Shown: in pieces, positions 53,627 through 61,445 of the stretch
Numbering within the stretch: position 1 is the stretch's first letter
Layout of the letters: each line of letters opens with the position of its first letter
From: an uncultured Ruminococcus sp.
Lineage (GTDB): Bacteria; Bacillota; Clostridia; Oscillospirales; Acutalibacteraceae
Direction of reading: 5' to 3'
Assembly (NCBI GenBank): GCA_902764235.1
Contig: CACWVH010000009.1
Span: forward strand, 19,193-83,192
DNA: 64,000 nucleotides
The notes under the pieces: model-generated
What the model was told of the DNA's origin: nothing
The model's database searches: none
What the model saw: the letters and a program-made list of their open reading frames with translations, nothing else
Made by a program: the position numbers and the translations under genes

Positions 53627-54067
53627 TTAACCTTGTCCGAGATTATGCTTGATCTTATCCAGTGTCCTGAGAAATGCATCAAGCTCCTCATCTGACAGAC
53701 CGCTCCGGAGTTTTTCTTCATGTTCATCAACCTTTTCCATGGTTTTGCTTACATAATCCCATGCCTTTTCAGTCAGAGTAAGCTTTTTTAATCTTGCATC
53801 ATAGCTTACTCCCTCTCTGATGATATAGCCTTTTTTCTCCATAAGCTTGAGTATTCCGGAAACAGTAGATCGTCTGATTACAAAATAATTTTCTATATCC
53901 TTCTGAAAAATCTCCTTATCCTTATTTTCAGCGATATATCCAATTATCCAGCCATTTTTACCGGTCAGCTCATCGTCGCTGTCATTGATCTCATCAAGCT
54001 TCCGGTAATTTCTTTTCATAATATTATTGATCTTACTCAGCTCAATTCCTACATATCTTTCATACAT
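53627..54067 (-). CDS. MarR-family transcriptional regulator
   Basis: It has 146 residues from the ATG at 54067 behind CAGGGGGGTGAAAAA. The winged helix is clear: IFQKDIENYFVIRRSTVSGI (recognition helix) and KLMEKKGYIIREGVSYDARL (wing with the DxRxK-type motif), followed by the dimerisation helix. MarR proteins usually repress a neighbouring exporter and are released by small phenolic or drug-like ligands. It is first in the operon with the two ABC genes, so autoregulation is likely. Confidence 0.9.
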   Translation of the reverse strand: MYERYVGIELSKINNIMKRNYRKLDEINDSDDELTGKNGWIIGYIAENKDKEIFQKDIENYFVIRRSTVSGILKLMEKKGYIIREGVSYDARLKKLTLTEKAWDYVSKTMEKVDEHEEKLRSGLSDEELDAFLRTLDKIKHNLGQG

Positions 54068-54134
54068 TTTTTCACCCCCCTGATATGTAAACAAGCTGAC
54101 TGACTTCTATCCTGATGATCTGATAACAGGAATT

Positions 54135-54163
54135 ATACTATTCAGAAACCGTTCTTGTTTCAA
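54135..54163 (-). promoter_or_regulatory. Predicted promoter of the marR-ABC operon
   Basis: Minus-strand TTGAAA (54158-54163), a 17-bp spacer and TAGTAT (54135-54140). The downstream CCTG...CAGG segment (about 54111-54130) is only weakly symmetric but is where a MarR operator would be expected. Confidence 0.45.
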
Positions 54164-54235
54164 TAACACAGGATTGTCAGCAAGCTTATTGTTAGTACAC
54201 TTACATTTTACTACTATCCCCACAGTATGTCAATA

Positions 54236-54470
54236 CCGCCGCCAGCGCCGGCGTGCCGTCGGTGTCACGATTCACGGCTTAGTCAGTCTGAAAAAGTTTT
54301 ACTCGGGCACCGCCGGACTTTTTGAGCCTGAACTATTGACATCATTTTTGCTTCAGATGTCCAAGAAATATTTTACACTAATGTGGCGGAGTGCCTCCGC
54401 TGTCAATTTTGTGGGGAGGTCGCTGCGCTCTTGCCCACCAGCCCGATGATCTTGAAGCTGCTGCACAATG
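54236..54470 (+). repeat. Interspersed palindromic repeat, copy at 54 kb
   Basis: GCCGCCAGCGCCGGCGTGCC opens it, followed by TTCACGGCTTAGTCAGTCTG, TACTCGGGCACCGCCGGAC and TTTTTGAGCCTGAA, whose CTGAAAAAGT/ACTTTTTGAG arms can form a stem. A GTGGCGGAGTGCCTCCGCTG module follows, as at 15340. The remaining gap 54068-54235 holds only the marR promoter region. Confidence 0.75.
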
Positions 54471-54471
54471 T

Positions 54472-54496
54472 AAAACACCCCGGCACAGCCGGGGTG
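54472..54496 (-). terminator. Terminator of the orphan solute-binding protein gene
   Basis: CACCCCGGC (54476-54484) and GCCGGGGTG (54488-54496) form a 9-bp stem, with TTTTA following on the minus strand, 20 bp after the gene. Confidence 0.7.
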
Positions 54497-54515
54497 ACAT
54501 TTTCAGCGTTTTCTA

Positions 54516-55985
54516 TCAATTTAATGACTCATTATTCAATGTTTCACTGCCTGTACTTTCTTCGTTTACAACCGGTATTTTCAAAGGTATTTCTGACAAA
54601 TAGGTTATCAGCTGCTCCTCACTGTAATTTCCATTGTTTTCTACTATCTCGCTTCCGATGTTTTTCTGTGTAAGCATATTATAAAACTCCGAGCTGACAG
54701 AGTTTGCTATTATGTGCTCATACTGCCTCTGATCGTTCCATGCGCTGTAGAATATATCATTTGATATATCAGAGTATTCATTAAGTGCTGCCGCAGGTAC
54801 TACTCCGCAAGCATAGTACAATGCACTCTGTGATCTTTCACTGCTGAGATAGTATGCAAGAAGCTGTGATGTGAAGGGAAATTTTGAATACGGATTCACT
54901 CCGACTGCTTCATAGCATGAAAACGAATGTATCTGTGTCTTTGTATCTGATATATTCATAGCAGGAAGCTTAGCAATTCCTGTATTTTCCTCACCGATTA
55001 TATTTCTGATCTGAAAAGCTGTTTGTTTCTCAGTGATCGCTGCACATATCGTTCCATTGGAAAAACCAACAATGATCTTATCTTCATCTCCGCTTCCGAT
55101 AAAGCCCTTTCCCTGTAGATTTGCAAGTGAACATATGGCTTTTGCAGCAGCAACACCGTTTTTGCTGTTATATTCAATAGTCTGCATCGTACCGTCATTT
55201 TCAAGTGAACATCCTGCCGCAAGAAAAACTCCGGCGCTGTAATATGGATCATCAAGTGCATACAATACATTTTTTGAATATCTGGAGGCAATATTTATCA
55301 TTCTTTCAAGGTCGCTGATATCATTTTCTCCATAGATCCTTTTGTCATATACAAGAAATGTACCCTCAGCAGATGCTGTCGGCATTCCGTAAAGCTTATC
55401 ATTCATTGTAAAAGCTTTTATGCTTTCAGCTGTATCTGTATCAAGAGCAAATTTTCTGAGGTTATCATTGATACGTGCAGTAGCTCCTGAGCTTACAGCC
55501 TTTTCAAGCTTACTGTCATTATAGAAAAAAATATCAGGTGCATTCTGCGGAGAACTGATGTTTTTCTCTGAAGGATCGTCTGAGGTAAATATTTCAATAT
55601 TCAGATTGAACCTTTTATCGTCAGCAAAAAGCCAGACAAATTCACCTGCTATGCTCTTATACTCCTCAGCCCTTGATTTGCTGCATATAAGCTTTATATT
55701 TATTCTGTTATTATCAGCTTCGCTTTCCATCGCCTGCTTTATGGACTCAACCATTGAATCTCCGTACAGATCTCCTGGAGATTTACTGACTGCCTCATTG
55801 AAGATCTTCCAGCTTTTCATAATACTGTTGAGGTCATCACGGTTTTCAGCTGCCTTTTCAGTCTTGTTAGATGCTGAGTTTTCGGGAAAGATATCATATT
55901 TCTCTGTGCTCTCTGTACATCCTGCAAGGCTGAAAACACCTATCAAAGCGGAAAGAATAAAGCATATAATATTTTTAATTTTCAT
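54516..55985 (-). CDS. Extracellular solute-binding lipoprotein (orphan)
   Basis: It has 489 residues from the ATG at 55985, with CAGGAGCTGG upstream; a longer upstream reading starts before that site. A lipoprotein signal peptide ends FSLAGCTES (lipobox LAGC, Cys about 23). An acidic linker follows (about 24-60), then a two-lobe fold typical of family 1 solute-binding proteins. Motifs include PDIFFYNDS, KLYGMPTASAEGTFLVYDKR and AVGVNPYSKFPFTSQLLAYY. No permease or ATPase gene of the sugar type is adjacent, so the partner transporter is elsewhere. Ligand unknown; carbohydrate is the family default. Confidence 0.8.
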   Translation of the reverse strand: MKIKNIICFILSALIGVFSLAGCTESTEKYDIFPENSASNKTEKAAENRDDLNSIMKSWKIFNEAVSKSPGDLYGDSMVESIKQAMESEADNNRINIKLICSKSRAEEYKSIAGEFVWLFADDKRFNLNIEIFTSDDPSEKNISSPQNAPDIFFYNDSKLEKAVSSGATARINDNLRKFALDTDTAESIKAFTMNDKLYGMPTASAEGTFLVYDKRIYGENDISDLERMINIASRYSKNVLYALDDPYYSAGVFLAAGCSLENDGTMQTIEYNSKNGVAAAKAICSLANLQGKGFIGSGDEDKIIVGFSNGTICAAITEKQTAFQIRNIIGEENTGIAKLPAMNISDTKTQIHSFSCYEAVGVNPYSKFPFTSQLLAYYLSSERSQSALYYACGVVPAAALNEYSDISNDIFYSAWNDQRQYEHIIANSVSSEFYNMLTQKNIGSEIVENNGNYSEEQLITYLSEIPLKIPVVNEESTGSETLNNESLN

Positions 55986-56114
55986 TATTGACCAGCTCCT
56001 GTTGATACCCTGGTGTTTTTTCATTTATCTTCCACTGTTTATTATTGTATATTTCTTTGTCGAAATTATCATTCCGGTAATGTATATATTTAAAGCTTAT
56101 TTATACCTGACTAA

Positions 56115-56143
56115 ATTATAACATAACTTTATCATTTTCTCAA
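56115..56143 (-). promoter_or_regulatory. Predicted promoter of the orphan solute-binding protein gene
   Basis: Minus-strand TTGAGA (56138-56143), a 17-bp spacer and TATAAT (56115-56120), about 130 bp upstream of the start codon. Confidence 0.65.
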
Positions 56144-56192
56144 GAACTGCTGAGTATATTACTGTTATTTTTCAGCAGACTGCTGTTTATCT

Positions 56193-57107
56193 TCATTGTC
56201 CTTTTTTCTTATTATGTGTAAGCAGCCATGTACTGAATCTTCTTATCGGATGTTTTTTAACACTGATAGAGGTTATGGCCTCATAATATACAACATTTAC
56301 CTCTGCACCGAACATCAGGAATAATATGCACATATTAAGCCACACCATTATTACTGCTAATCTTGTAAGACCTCCATAAATTGAAAAGCCATTGAAATCA
56401 TCCACGTAAACCGAAATTCCGACTGATAATATAAACCATGCTGTCGCACTGAGTATTGCTCCGGGAAACTGAGTGATAAGACCGTATTTTTTCCTGACCT
56501 CCTTATCAAGATTAGGTACATTTTTATATATAAGTGCAAAAATGAAAACAAGATAAATATATACGATAAAATACCTCAGGTCATAAAGCAAATTATAGAA
56601 TTCCGGCAGGGATTTTATATACGGCGTAAGCAATTCGTTAAGAGTTCTGCCGAGAACAAATACACTCATAGTCACGAATAATATCAGCACAAGGATGAAT
56701 GTTATTATCATTGCCCGGAATCTCAGAATCAGCCAGTTTCTGTTTTCGTGGGTGTTATGCACTCTGTTCAGACCATTTATTATAGCATGGATTCCCTGAG
56801 CTGCCGACCATAGAGTCACGATCAGCGTTATCACTGAAATACCTGACGAATCCTTATACATATTGCTCAGAAAGGACGACATATATGCTGAATAATCTTC
56901 ATTCAGAACAAGTCCGAGGAAATCCTCGAGTGTTTCTTCAGGAATATGAAGATTCTGAAGTATTGATACTGCGAACATTGTCAGCGGCACAACAGCGAGT
57001 ATGAAATAGAACGAGCTTTGGCCGGCAATTGCAAAGATATTATCGTCCTGTATCTTGTTGTAAAAAGGGAGAAATGCATCCCGGAGCTTTTTCATTTTTT
57101 TCAGCAT
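56193..57107 (-). CDS. YihY/BrkB-family integral membrane protein
   Basis: It has 304 residues from the ATG at 57107 behind GAGGGGATAGTGAGTTT. About six membrane helices include IAGQSSFYFILAVVPLTMFA, SAAQGIHAIINGLNRVHNT and QFPGAILSATAWFILSVGIS, the family's typical segments. A polar C-terminus (KKHPIRRFSTWLLTHNKKKG) follows. The family was once called ribonuclease BN, but that activity belongs to another protein; transport or flippase roles are suggested. It follows the amino-acid ABC operon after a few bases on the same strand. Confidence 0.88.
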   Translation of the reverse strand: MLKKMKKLRDAFLPFYNKIQDDNIFAIAGQSSFYFILAVVPLTMFAVSILQNLHIPEETLEDFLGLVLNEDYSAYMSSFLSNMYKDSSGISVITLIVTLWSAAQGIHAIINGLNRVHNTHENRNWLILRFRAMIITFILVLILFVTMSVFVLGRTLNELLTPYIKSLPEFYNLLYDLRYFIVYIYLVFIFALIYKNVPNLDKEVRKKYGLITQFPGAILSATAWFILSVGISVYVDDFNGFSIYGGLTRLAVIMVWLNMCILFLMFGAEVNVVYYEAITSISVKKHPIRRFSTWLLTHNKKKGQ

Positions 57108-57114
57108 AAACTCA

Positions 57115-57996
57115 CTATCCCCTCTCAGAACAACAGTAATAAATATTATTATACAATACAAGCCTTGACCTGACGGTATCATATTTTGTCAGGACAAGGC
57201 TATGTATAAACCGGCGTACCGGATGCTTAAACTTTTTTCGGAGGACACTGCCAAGAAAACCCTTGAGTCTCTCTGTCTTTGGATTTGTAAATACGTTTTC
57301 AGGAGTATCATCCTCACGTATTTTTCCTCCGTCAATAAATATCGCTCTTGTTGAAACACCTTTCGCAAAGCCCATTTCATGTGTCACAACAACCATTGTC
57401 ATACCCTCACGGGCAAGGCGGTTCATTATATTGAGTACCTCATTTACCATTTCCGGATCAAGCGCCGAGGTAGGCTCGTCAAAAAGCATTACATCAGGAT
57501 TCATTGCAAGTGAGCGGGCAATCGCTACTCTTTGCTTCTGACCTCCGGAAAGCTGTGACGGATAGGAATCTGCTTTGTCCGCCAAACCTACCATTTCAAG
57601 CAGCTCCATTGCTTTTTGCTCTGCCTCAGCTTTTGACATAAGCTTAAGCTTTACAGGTGCAAGCATAATATTTTTTTTGACTGTCATATTATCAAAAAGA
57701 TTGAACTGCTGAAACACCATTCCTATCTTTTCTCTTACAAGTCGTCTGTCTACTCCTCTTTCTGTTATATCCTCACCCTTGAAAAATATACTTCCGCCCG
57801 TCGGTTCCTCAAGAAGATTGAGTGAACGGATAAAAGTCGATTTTCCGCAGCCTGACGGTCCTATTACAGAAATAACCTCTCCTCTGTGTATCTCCATGGA
57901 GATATCATCAAGAACTACATTATCACCAAAGGATTTGCTTAGATTTTCAACACGTATCAGCACTTCATCTGACGGAGTTTTTTTCTTATCGCTCAT
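57115..57996 (-). CDS. Polar amino-acid ABC transporter ATPase with C-terminal extension
   Basis: The ATPase drives uptake with the permease and binding protein upstream. Walker A is GPSGCGKST, the signature [15 protein letters not shown] and Walker [13 protein letters not shown], all canonical. The usual family end ([12 protein letters not shown]) is reached near residue 251. About 40 more residues follow ([16 protein letters not shown], ending YYCCSERG), encoded partly by a hairpin at 57161-57201. This suggests loss of the original stop codon. The ATG overlaps the permease stop by 11 bp (ATGAGCGATAA). Confidence 0.92.
   Translation of the reverse strand: MSDKKKTPSDEVLIRVENLSKSFGDNVVLDDISMEIHRGEVISVIGPSGCGKSTFIRSLNLLEEPTGGSIFFKGEDITERGVDRRLVREKIGMVFQQFNLFDNMTVKKNIMLAPVKLKLMSKAEAEQKAMELLEMVGLADKADSYPSQLSGGQKQRVAIARSLAMNPDVMLFDEPTSALDPEMVNEVLNIMNRLAREGMTMVVVTHEMGFAKGVSTRAIFIDGGKIREDDTPENVFTNPKTERLKGFLGSVLRKKFKHPVRRFIHSLVLTKYDTVRSRLVLYNNIYYCCSERG
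57161..57201 (-). other. Hairpin inside the 3' coding extension of the ABC ATPase
   Basis: AGCCTTGACCTGAC (57161-57174) and GTCAGGACAAGGCT (57188-57201) form a 14-bp stem with one mismatch. On the minus strand it is followed by TGTATTGTATAATAATATTT. It looks like a former terminator now inside the reading frame. Confidence 0.5.
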
Positions 57997-58954
57997 TTTT
58001 CTTCAATCTCCTCTCAAGCTTTGATACGCCTGCCGAGAGCAGGACTACGATAATAAGATATATCAATGCGACTGCTATAAGCGGAATGAATGCTTCATAT
58101 GTCAGGCTTCGGATAATATCTCCGCCTTTTGTCAGATCCATAAGTCCGATATAGCCTGAAATTGAAGTTTCCTTCAGGAGTGAAATAAACTCATTTCCAA
58201 GTGCAGGAAGGATATTTTTGAATGCCTGAGGCAGAATGATATTTATCATTGTCGTCGGGAAGCTCAGTCCAAGACTTTTGCCTGCTTCAAACTGTCCGTT
58301 ATCTATTGACATTATACCCGAACGAACCACCTCTGAAACATATGCTGCGGAATTTATACCAAATGCAATAATGGCAACGATCACCTTATCAATATCAACA
58401 GATGCAAAAATGACAAAATAAATAATAAGAAGCTGTATCATAACCGGAGTTCCTCTGATAACAGTGATGTACAGCTTTGCGATAAGATTCAGAACCGGGA
58501 GTGAGCCGTTTTTATCATATGCTACCCGGATGATTGCAAGCAGGAAGCCTATTACAATACCGATTATCATGGCAAAGAAAGTAATTATAACCGTATTGAG
58601 AAGACCCCATGCAAGGAATGTCCATCTGTTATCCTTGATAAAGTTATCATACATTCTCTGAATAAATTCCGGCTGAAGCTCTCCTGCGTCACCAAGGCTG
58701 TAAAAATCATCACCAACGGAGCTTTCTTCCACAGACTGCTCTGCCTTTTTTGCGTCATCCGCCGATTCTTTCTTTTCAGCACTCTTTGATGAGTCATCTG
58801 ATGCTTCCGTTTGTTTTTCAGCGGATGCTATATTCTGCACAGCTGACACCTCAGGCTCTGAAACGTCTGACGTTGCGCTTACGCCAAAGGACATAAGACA
58901 GAACAGAGCAGCTACTGAAATAATGACAGCTATAACCTTTTTTAACTTACTCAT
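57986..58954 (-). CDS. Polar amino-acid ABC permease with signal-like N-terminus and linker
   Basis: The core (about 110-322) is a HisM/GlnP-type permease with five helices: [20 protein letters not shown], the [20 protein letters not shown] motif, and the EAA loop [20 protein letters not shown]. Before it lie a hydrophobic signal-like segment (7-27, ending SFGVSATSD) and about 70 residues of Glu/Ser/Lys/Asp-rich linker. Typical permeases lack this part. It resembles the leader and linker of permeases fused to a binding domain, but no binding domain is present. The ATG at 58954 follows ACGGAGGAATACAAAAA. Confidence 0.9.
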   Translation of the reverse strand: MSKLKKVIAVIISVAALFCLMSFGVSATSDVSEPEVSAVQNIASAEKQTEASDDSSKSAEKKESADDAKKAEQSVEESSVGDDFYSLGDAGELQPEFIQRMYDNFIKDNRWTFLAWGLLNTVIITFFAMIIGIVIGFLLAIIRVAYDKNGSLPVLNLIAKLYITVIRGTPVMIQLLIIYFVIFASVDIDKVIVAIIAFGINSAAYVSEVVRSGIMSIDNGQFEAGKSLGLSFPTTMINIILPQAFKNILPALGNEFISLLKETSISGYIGLMDLTKGGDIIRSLTYEAFIPLIAVALIYLIIVVLLSAGVSKLERRLKKNER

Positions 58955-58983
58955 TTTTTGTATTCCTCCGTTTTAAGAGAAAT

Positions 58984-59015
58984 GTTTTCCCGTACAGTTT
59001 AAGGTACGGGAAAAC
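58984..59015 (-). promoter_or_regulatory. Hairpin between binding-protein and permease genes
   Basis: GTTTTCCCGTAC (58984-58995) and GTACGGGAAAAC (59004-59015) form a perfect 12-bp stem in the 146-bp gap. Such hairpins often protect or partly end the upstream mRNA, giving more binding protein than permease. Confidence 0.6.
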
Positions 59016-59100
59016 AAATATGAAGCAAAGTAACCATGCTTATCCAAAACGGAAAACATCTGATACTAGGCATTTCTATTATTCTTTTTCCTGTTCAGGA

Positions 59101-59934
59101 TCATTTCTTTACAATGATAACCTGCTTGGAATTAGTGTAGCTTTCTGAGAAATTGATCTGCTTCTTTCTGTCCTCTGTTACAGTAAAGCCTGCAAGACCG
59201 ATATCAGCCTTGCCAGAATTAACTGCGCTGATGATAGAATCGAAAGCCATATCCTCTACCTTGAGCACCATGCCAAGCTTATCAGCAACTGCCTTGCCTA
59301 TTTCAACATCAATTCCGATTATATCGCTTGCCTCTTTATATTCATACGGCGGGAACTCTGCATTTGTTGCCATTACAAGATTATCACCCTCCTTGACTGT
59401 CTGGGTATAATGATAATCTCCGCCATTTTCGCCTTCAGCCGGAATATAGCTTGAAATGATCTTTTCAATAGTTCCGTCCTCCTTGAGTTCCTTGATAGCT
59501 TTGTTTACCTTATCAAGAAGCTCTGTGTTATCCTTTTTGATAACGGCTGCATAATCCTCATTTGCAAATTCCTCAGCAAGGATCTCGATGCCGTCATTCT
59601 GTGAAACAAAAACCTTTGCAGGCTGTTCATCAATAATAACGCAGTCGATCTTACCCTGTGTAAGTGCCATTACAGCATCAGCACCCTTATTATATCTTTC
59701 TACTGTTGCTTCCTTTACATCAGCAGCATAGATATCGCCTGTTGTTCCAAGCTGTACACCAATCTTTTTTCCTTTCAGATCATCAACTGTCTTGATCTTT
59801 GCAGAATCATCTGCAGCTGTTGTTGATGCAGCTGAGCTTTTGTCTGCCTCTGTCTTATTGCCGCAGGCGGTACATACTCCGACTGTAATCGCAAGTACAG
59901 AAGCAAGTGCCAGAATTTTTTTCATAGTTTTCAT
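59101..59934 (-). CDS. Amino-acid-binding lipoprotein, apparently circularly permuted
   Basis: It has 277 residues from the ATG at 59934 behind GGGAG; an N-terminal extension lacks a ribosome site. A lipoprotein signal ends VCTACGN (Cys 24). Residues about 47-164 match the half normally at the C-terminus of family 3 binding proteins: VDDLKGKKIGVQLGTTGDIY, CVIIDEQPAKVFV and the end LKEDGTIEKIISSYIP. After a Gly/Glu-rich linker (165-184), residues 185-277 match the normal N-terminal half: NLVMATNAEFPPYEYK, GIDVEIGKAVADKLGM and FTVTEDRKKQINFSESYTN. Both halves appear intact, so a functional permuted fold is likely. The operon includes permease and ATPase. Confidence 0.88.
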   Translation of the reverse strand: MKTMKKILALASVLAITVGVCTACGNKTEADKSSAASTTAADDSAKIKTVDDLKGKKIGVQLGTTGDIYAADVKEATVERYNKGADAVMALTQGKIDCVIIDEQPAKVFVSQNDGIEILAEEFANEDYAAVIKKDNTELLDKVNKAIKELKEDGTIEKIISSYIPAEGENGGDYHYTQTVKEGDNLVMATNAEFPPYEYKEASDIIGIDVEIGKAVADKLGMVLKVEDMAFDSIISAVNSGKADIGLAGFTVTEDRKKQINFSESYTNSKQVIIVKK

Positions 59935-59988
59935 AACTGATTCTCCCATTCAATTATTATTATCCGCAAAAAAATCACGTACATTGGC

Positions 59989-60017
59989 ATTATAGCATAG
60001 TTTTTACTCTTATTCAA
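59989..60017 (-). promoter_or_regulatory. Predicted promoter of the amino-acid ABC operon
   Basis: Minus-strand TTGAAT (60012-60017), a 17-bp spacer and TATAAT (59989-59994), about 55 bp upstream of the start codon. Confidence 0.7.
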
Positions 60018-60145
60018 GAATAATATGTAATTTTTTTCCTGATTTATATATTTTCAGTATTTTTTTATCTATAAACTTATCAAAAAAGCAAAGGACAGGT
60101 CAGCAAATATAAAAACTGCTTGCAGCGTGACGATGTAAGGGATGA

Positions 60146-60549
60146 TTAGTAAATAATTCTGCGAGTTTTGAATGAGTTGTAATCTACTGACATCAAAGTT
60201 CTGGTCTGAATAAATCAGAGCTGCGGGAATAAGAGCGGAAGTTCTGAACCCGGAGCGCAGCATAAGCGGAGCAATAGCTCATCGCAACACCGTCGGCACG
60301 CCGAGCGCTTGTTAGTATAAAATATTTCCGGGACTTTTCAATCGGAAATGATGTCAGCATTTCAGGCTCAAAAGATCCGGCGGTGCCCGAGAAAAACTAT
60401 TTCAGGCTGACTAAGCCGTGAATCAAGGGTCAAGCGTCACGCTGGCGGCACGGAAATCAATTTTTAAAATTTTCTCATATATATTTATCTTTTTTGATAC
60501 CGAAGGGGAGCGGGGGCGACCGGAAAGCCCCCGCATTTCGCTTCAAATG
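60146..60549 (-). repeat. Interspersed palindromic repeat with 3' module, copy at 60 kb
   Basis: The longest copy, inverted. It includes AATTCTGCGAGTTTT, CGGAAGTTCTGAACCCGGAG, AACACCGTCGGCACGCCGAG, GTATAAAATATTTCCGGGAC, ATTTCAGGCTCAAAAGATCC, TTTCAGGCTGACTAAGCCGT and CAAGCGTCACGCTGGCGG. It ends with the module TTTTTTGATACCGAAGGGG and hairpin GCGGGGGC...GCCCCCGC, shared with 30857-31090. Confidence 0.8.
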
Positions 60550-60579
60550 CAAGTAAAATGTAAGAAAAACGGTTAATTA

Positions 60580-60637
60580 ATATTTCTTTGTAAGAAAGTT
60601 GATTTCCGATATTTCTTTGTAAGAAAGTTGATTTCCG
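60580..60637 (+). repeat. Exact tandem duplication of 29 bp
   Basis: Two identical 29-bp units (60580-60608 and 60609-60637), each containing ATTTCTTTGTAAGAAAG and TTGATTTCCG, stand head to tail. Each unit has an internal CTTTGTAAGAAAG symmetry. GTGCGCTGGCGGCGG follows, similar to repeat-family GC blocks. Confidence 0.9.
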
Positions 60638-60657
60638 TGCGCTGGCGGCGGTTAGAC

Positions 60658-60686
60658 TTGACAATATTTTTGTATTCTGTTAATAT
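60658..60686 (+). promoter_or_regulatory. Predicted promoter of the 60.7-kb gene
   Basis: TTGACA (60658-60663), a 17-bp spacer and TAATAT (60681-60686), about 60 bp before the ATG, with AGGAGGG as ribosome site. Confidence 0.7.
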
Positions 60687-60746
60687 TATTTACAGGATAT
60701 TAATTAGTATCATTGTGAAATTTTTCATATTTCAGGAGGGCTGATT

Positions 60747-61340
60747 ATGGACGGAATGAAAAAACTTATTCTTACAACAATTGCGATCATTATTGCTGTT
60801 TCGGTTTTTGCTCTTATGCTTAATTTTACAAAAAGCGATATACAGAATCAGGTTAATGAAAATAACAATAAACCGCAGTCCTCTGCCGAAAAAAGCACTG
60901 TCGATATCGGACAGGATTACCTTTTCTTCAGCTATTATAAAAATATGTCCTATAATGCCGATGTCAAGGGATTTCTTATTGACAAAAACGGAAAAAGATT
61001 TGATTATGCACTTCTTATGAATTCTAAAGAGGTCATGCCGGAAGAAGCTCTGACCAAGGCTATTGAAAAACAGAAAGACCTGTCGGGAACTGATTTCATT
61101 CCTTCCGGAGATATTGAAAACCTTTACAGTGTTGTCAGTGAGATCAAGACTGATGCTGATTTCAAAACCGAGGAGCTCACAAAGGATCAGGGTACGACCA
61201 CTATCTACGCTCTTAAATATAATGACAATAAACCGGAGCTTGTAAAAATCTATTCCTACGGCGATAAGCTTGAAACCCCCACTGATGCAAATGCACTGGT
61301 TATAAGAAAATATTTTCTGAAAAAACTCAAAGACGAATAA
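60747..61340 (+). CDS. Membrane-anchored extracytoplasmic protein of unknown function
   Basis: The 197 residues begin MDGMKKLILTTIAIIIAVSV, an uncleaved anchor or signal segment (about 5-26). A Gln/Asn/Lys-rich linker (about 30-50) is followed by one soluble domain. That domain has ADVKGFLIDKNGKRFDYALL and a C-terminal TTTIYALKYNDNKPELVKIY. The end, ANALVIRKYFLKKLKDE, is basic. No cysteines are seen after the anchor. I do not recognise a family. It is a single gene between its own promoter and a strong terminator. Confidence 0.72.
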   Translation: MDGMKKLILTTIAIIIAVSVFALMLNFTKSDIQNQVNENNNKPQSSAEKSTVDIGQDYLFFSYYKNMSYNADVKGFLIDKNGKRFDYALLMNSKEVMPEEALTKAIEKQKDLSGTDFIPSGDIENLYSVVSEIKTDADFKTEELTKDQGTTTIYALKYNDNKPELVKIYSYGDKLETPTDANALVIRKYFLKKLKDE

Positions 61341-61368
61341 TAATCTTATATGATATCATAACAGGAAA

Positions 61369-61410
61369 ATCCTGCGGTACCATCTTCTTCGGTACCGCAG
61401 GATCTTTTTT
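61369..61410 (+). terminator. Terminator after the 60.7-kb gene
   Basis: ATCCTGCGGTACC (61369-61381) and GGTACCGCAGGAT (61391-61403) form a perfect 13-bp stem followed by CTTTTTTG. Confidence 0.9.
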
Positions 61411-61445
61411 GTTTCATAGAATTCCGATTCGGAGTCAAGCCATAA

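Noticed and set aside
54174-54449. 91-codon plus-strand frame
   Set aside because: It lies wholly in upstream sequence and a repeat copy, with no ribosome site and no protein-like composition.
60069-60263. 64-codon minus-strand frame
   Set aside because: It lies mainly in a repeat copy and is repeat-derived, with no start signal.
60580-60637. Possible CRISPR array
   Set aside because: Only two units stand directly head to tail, with no spacers and no cas genes.
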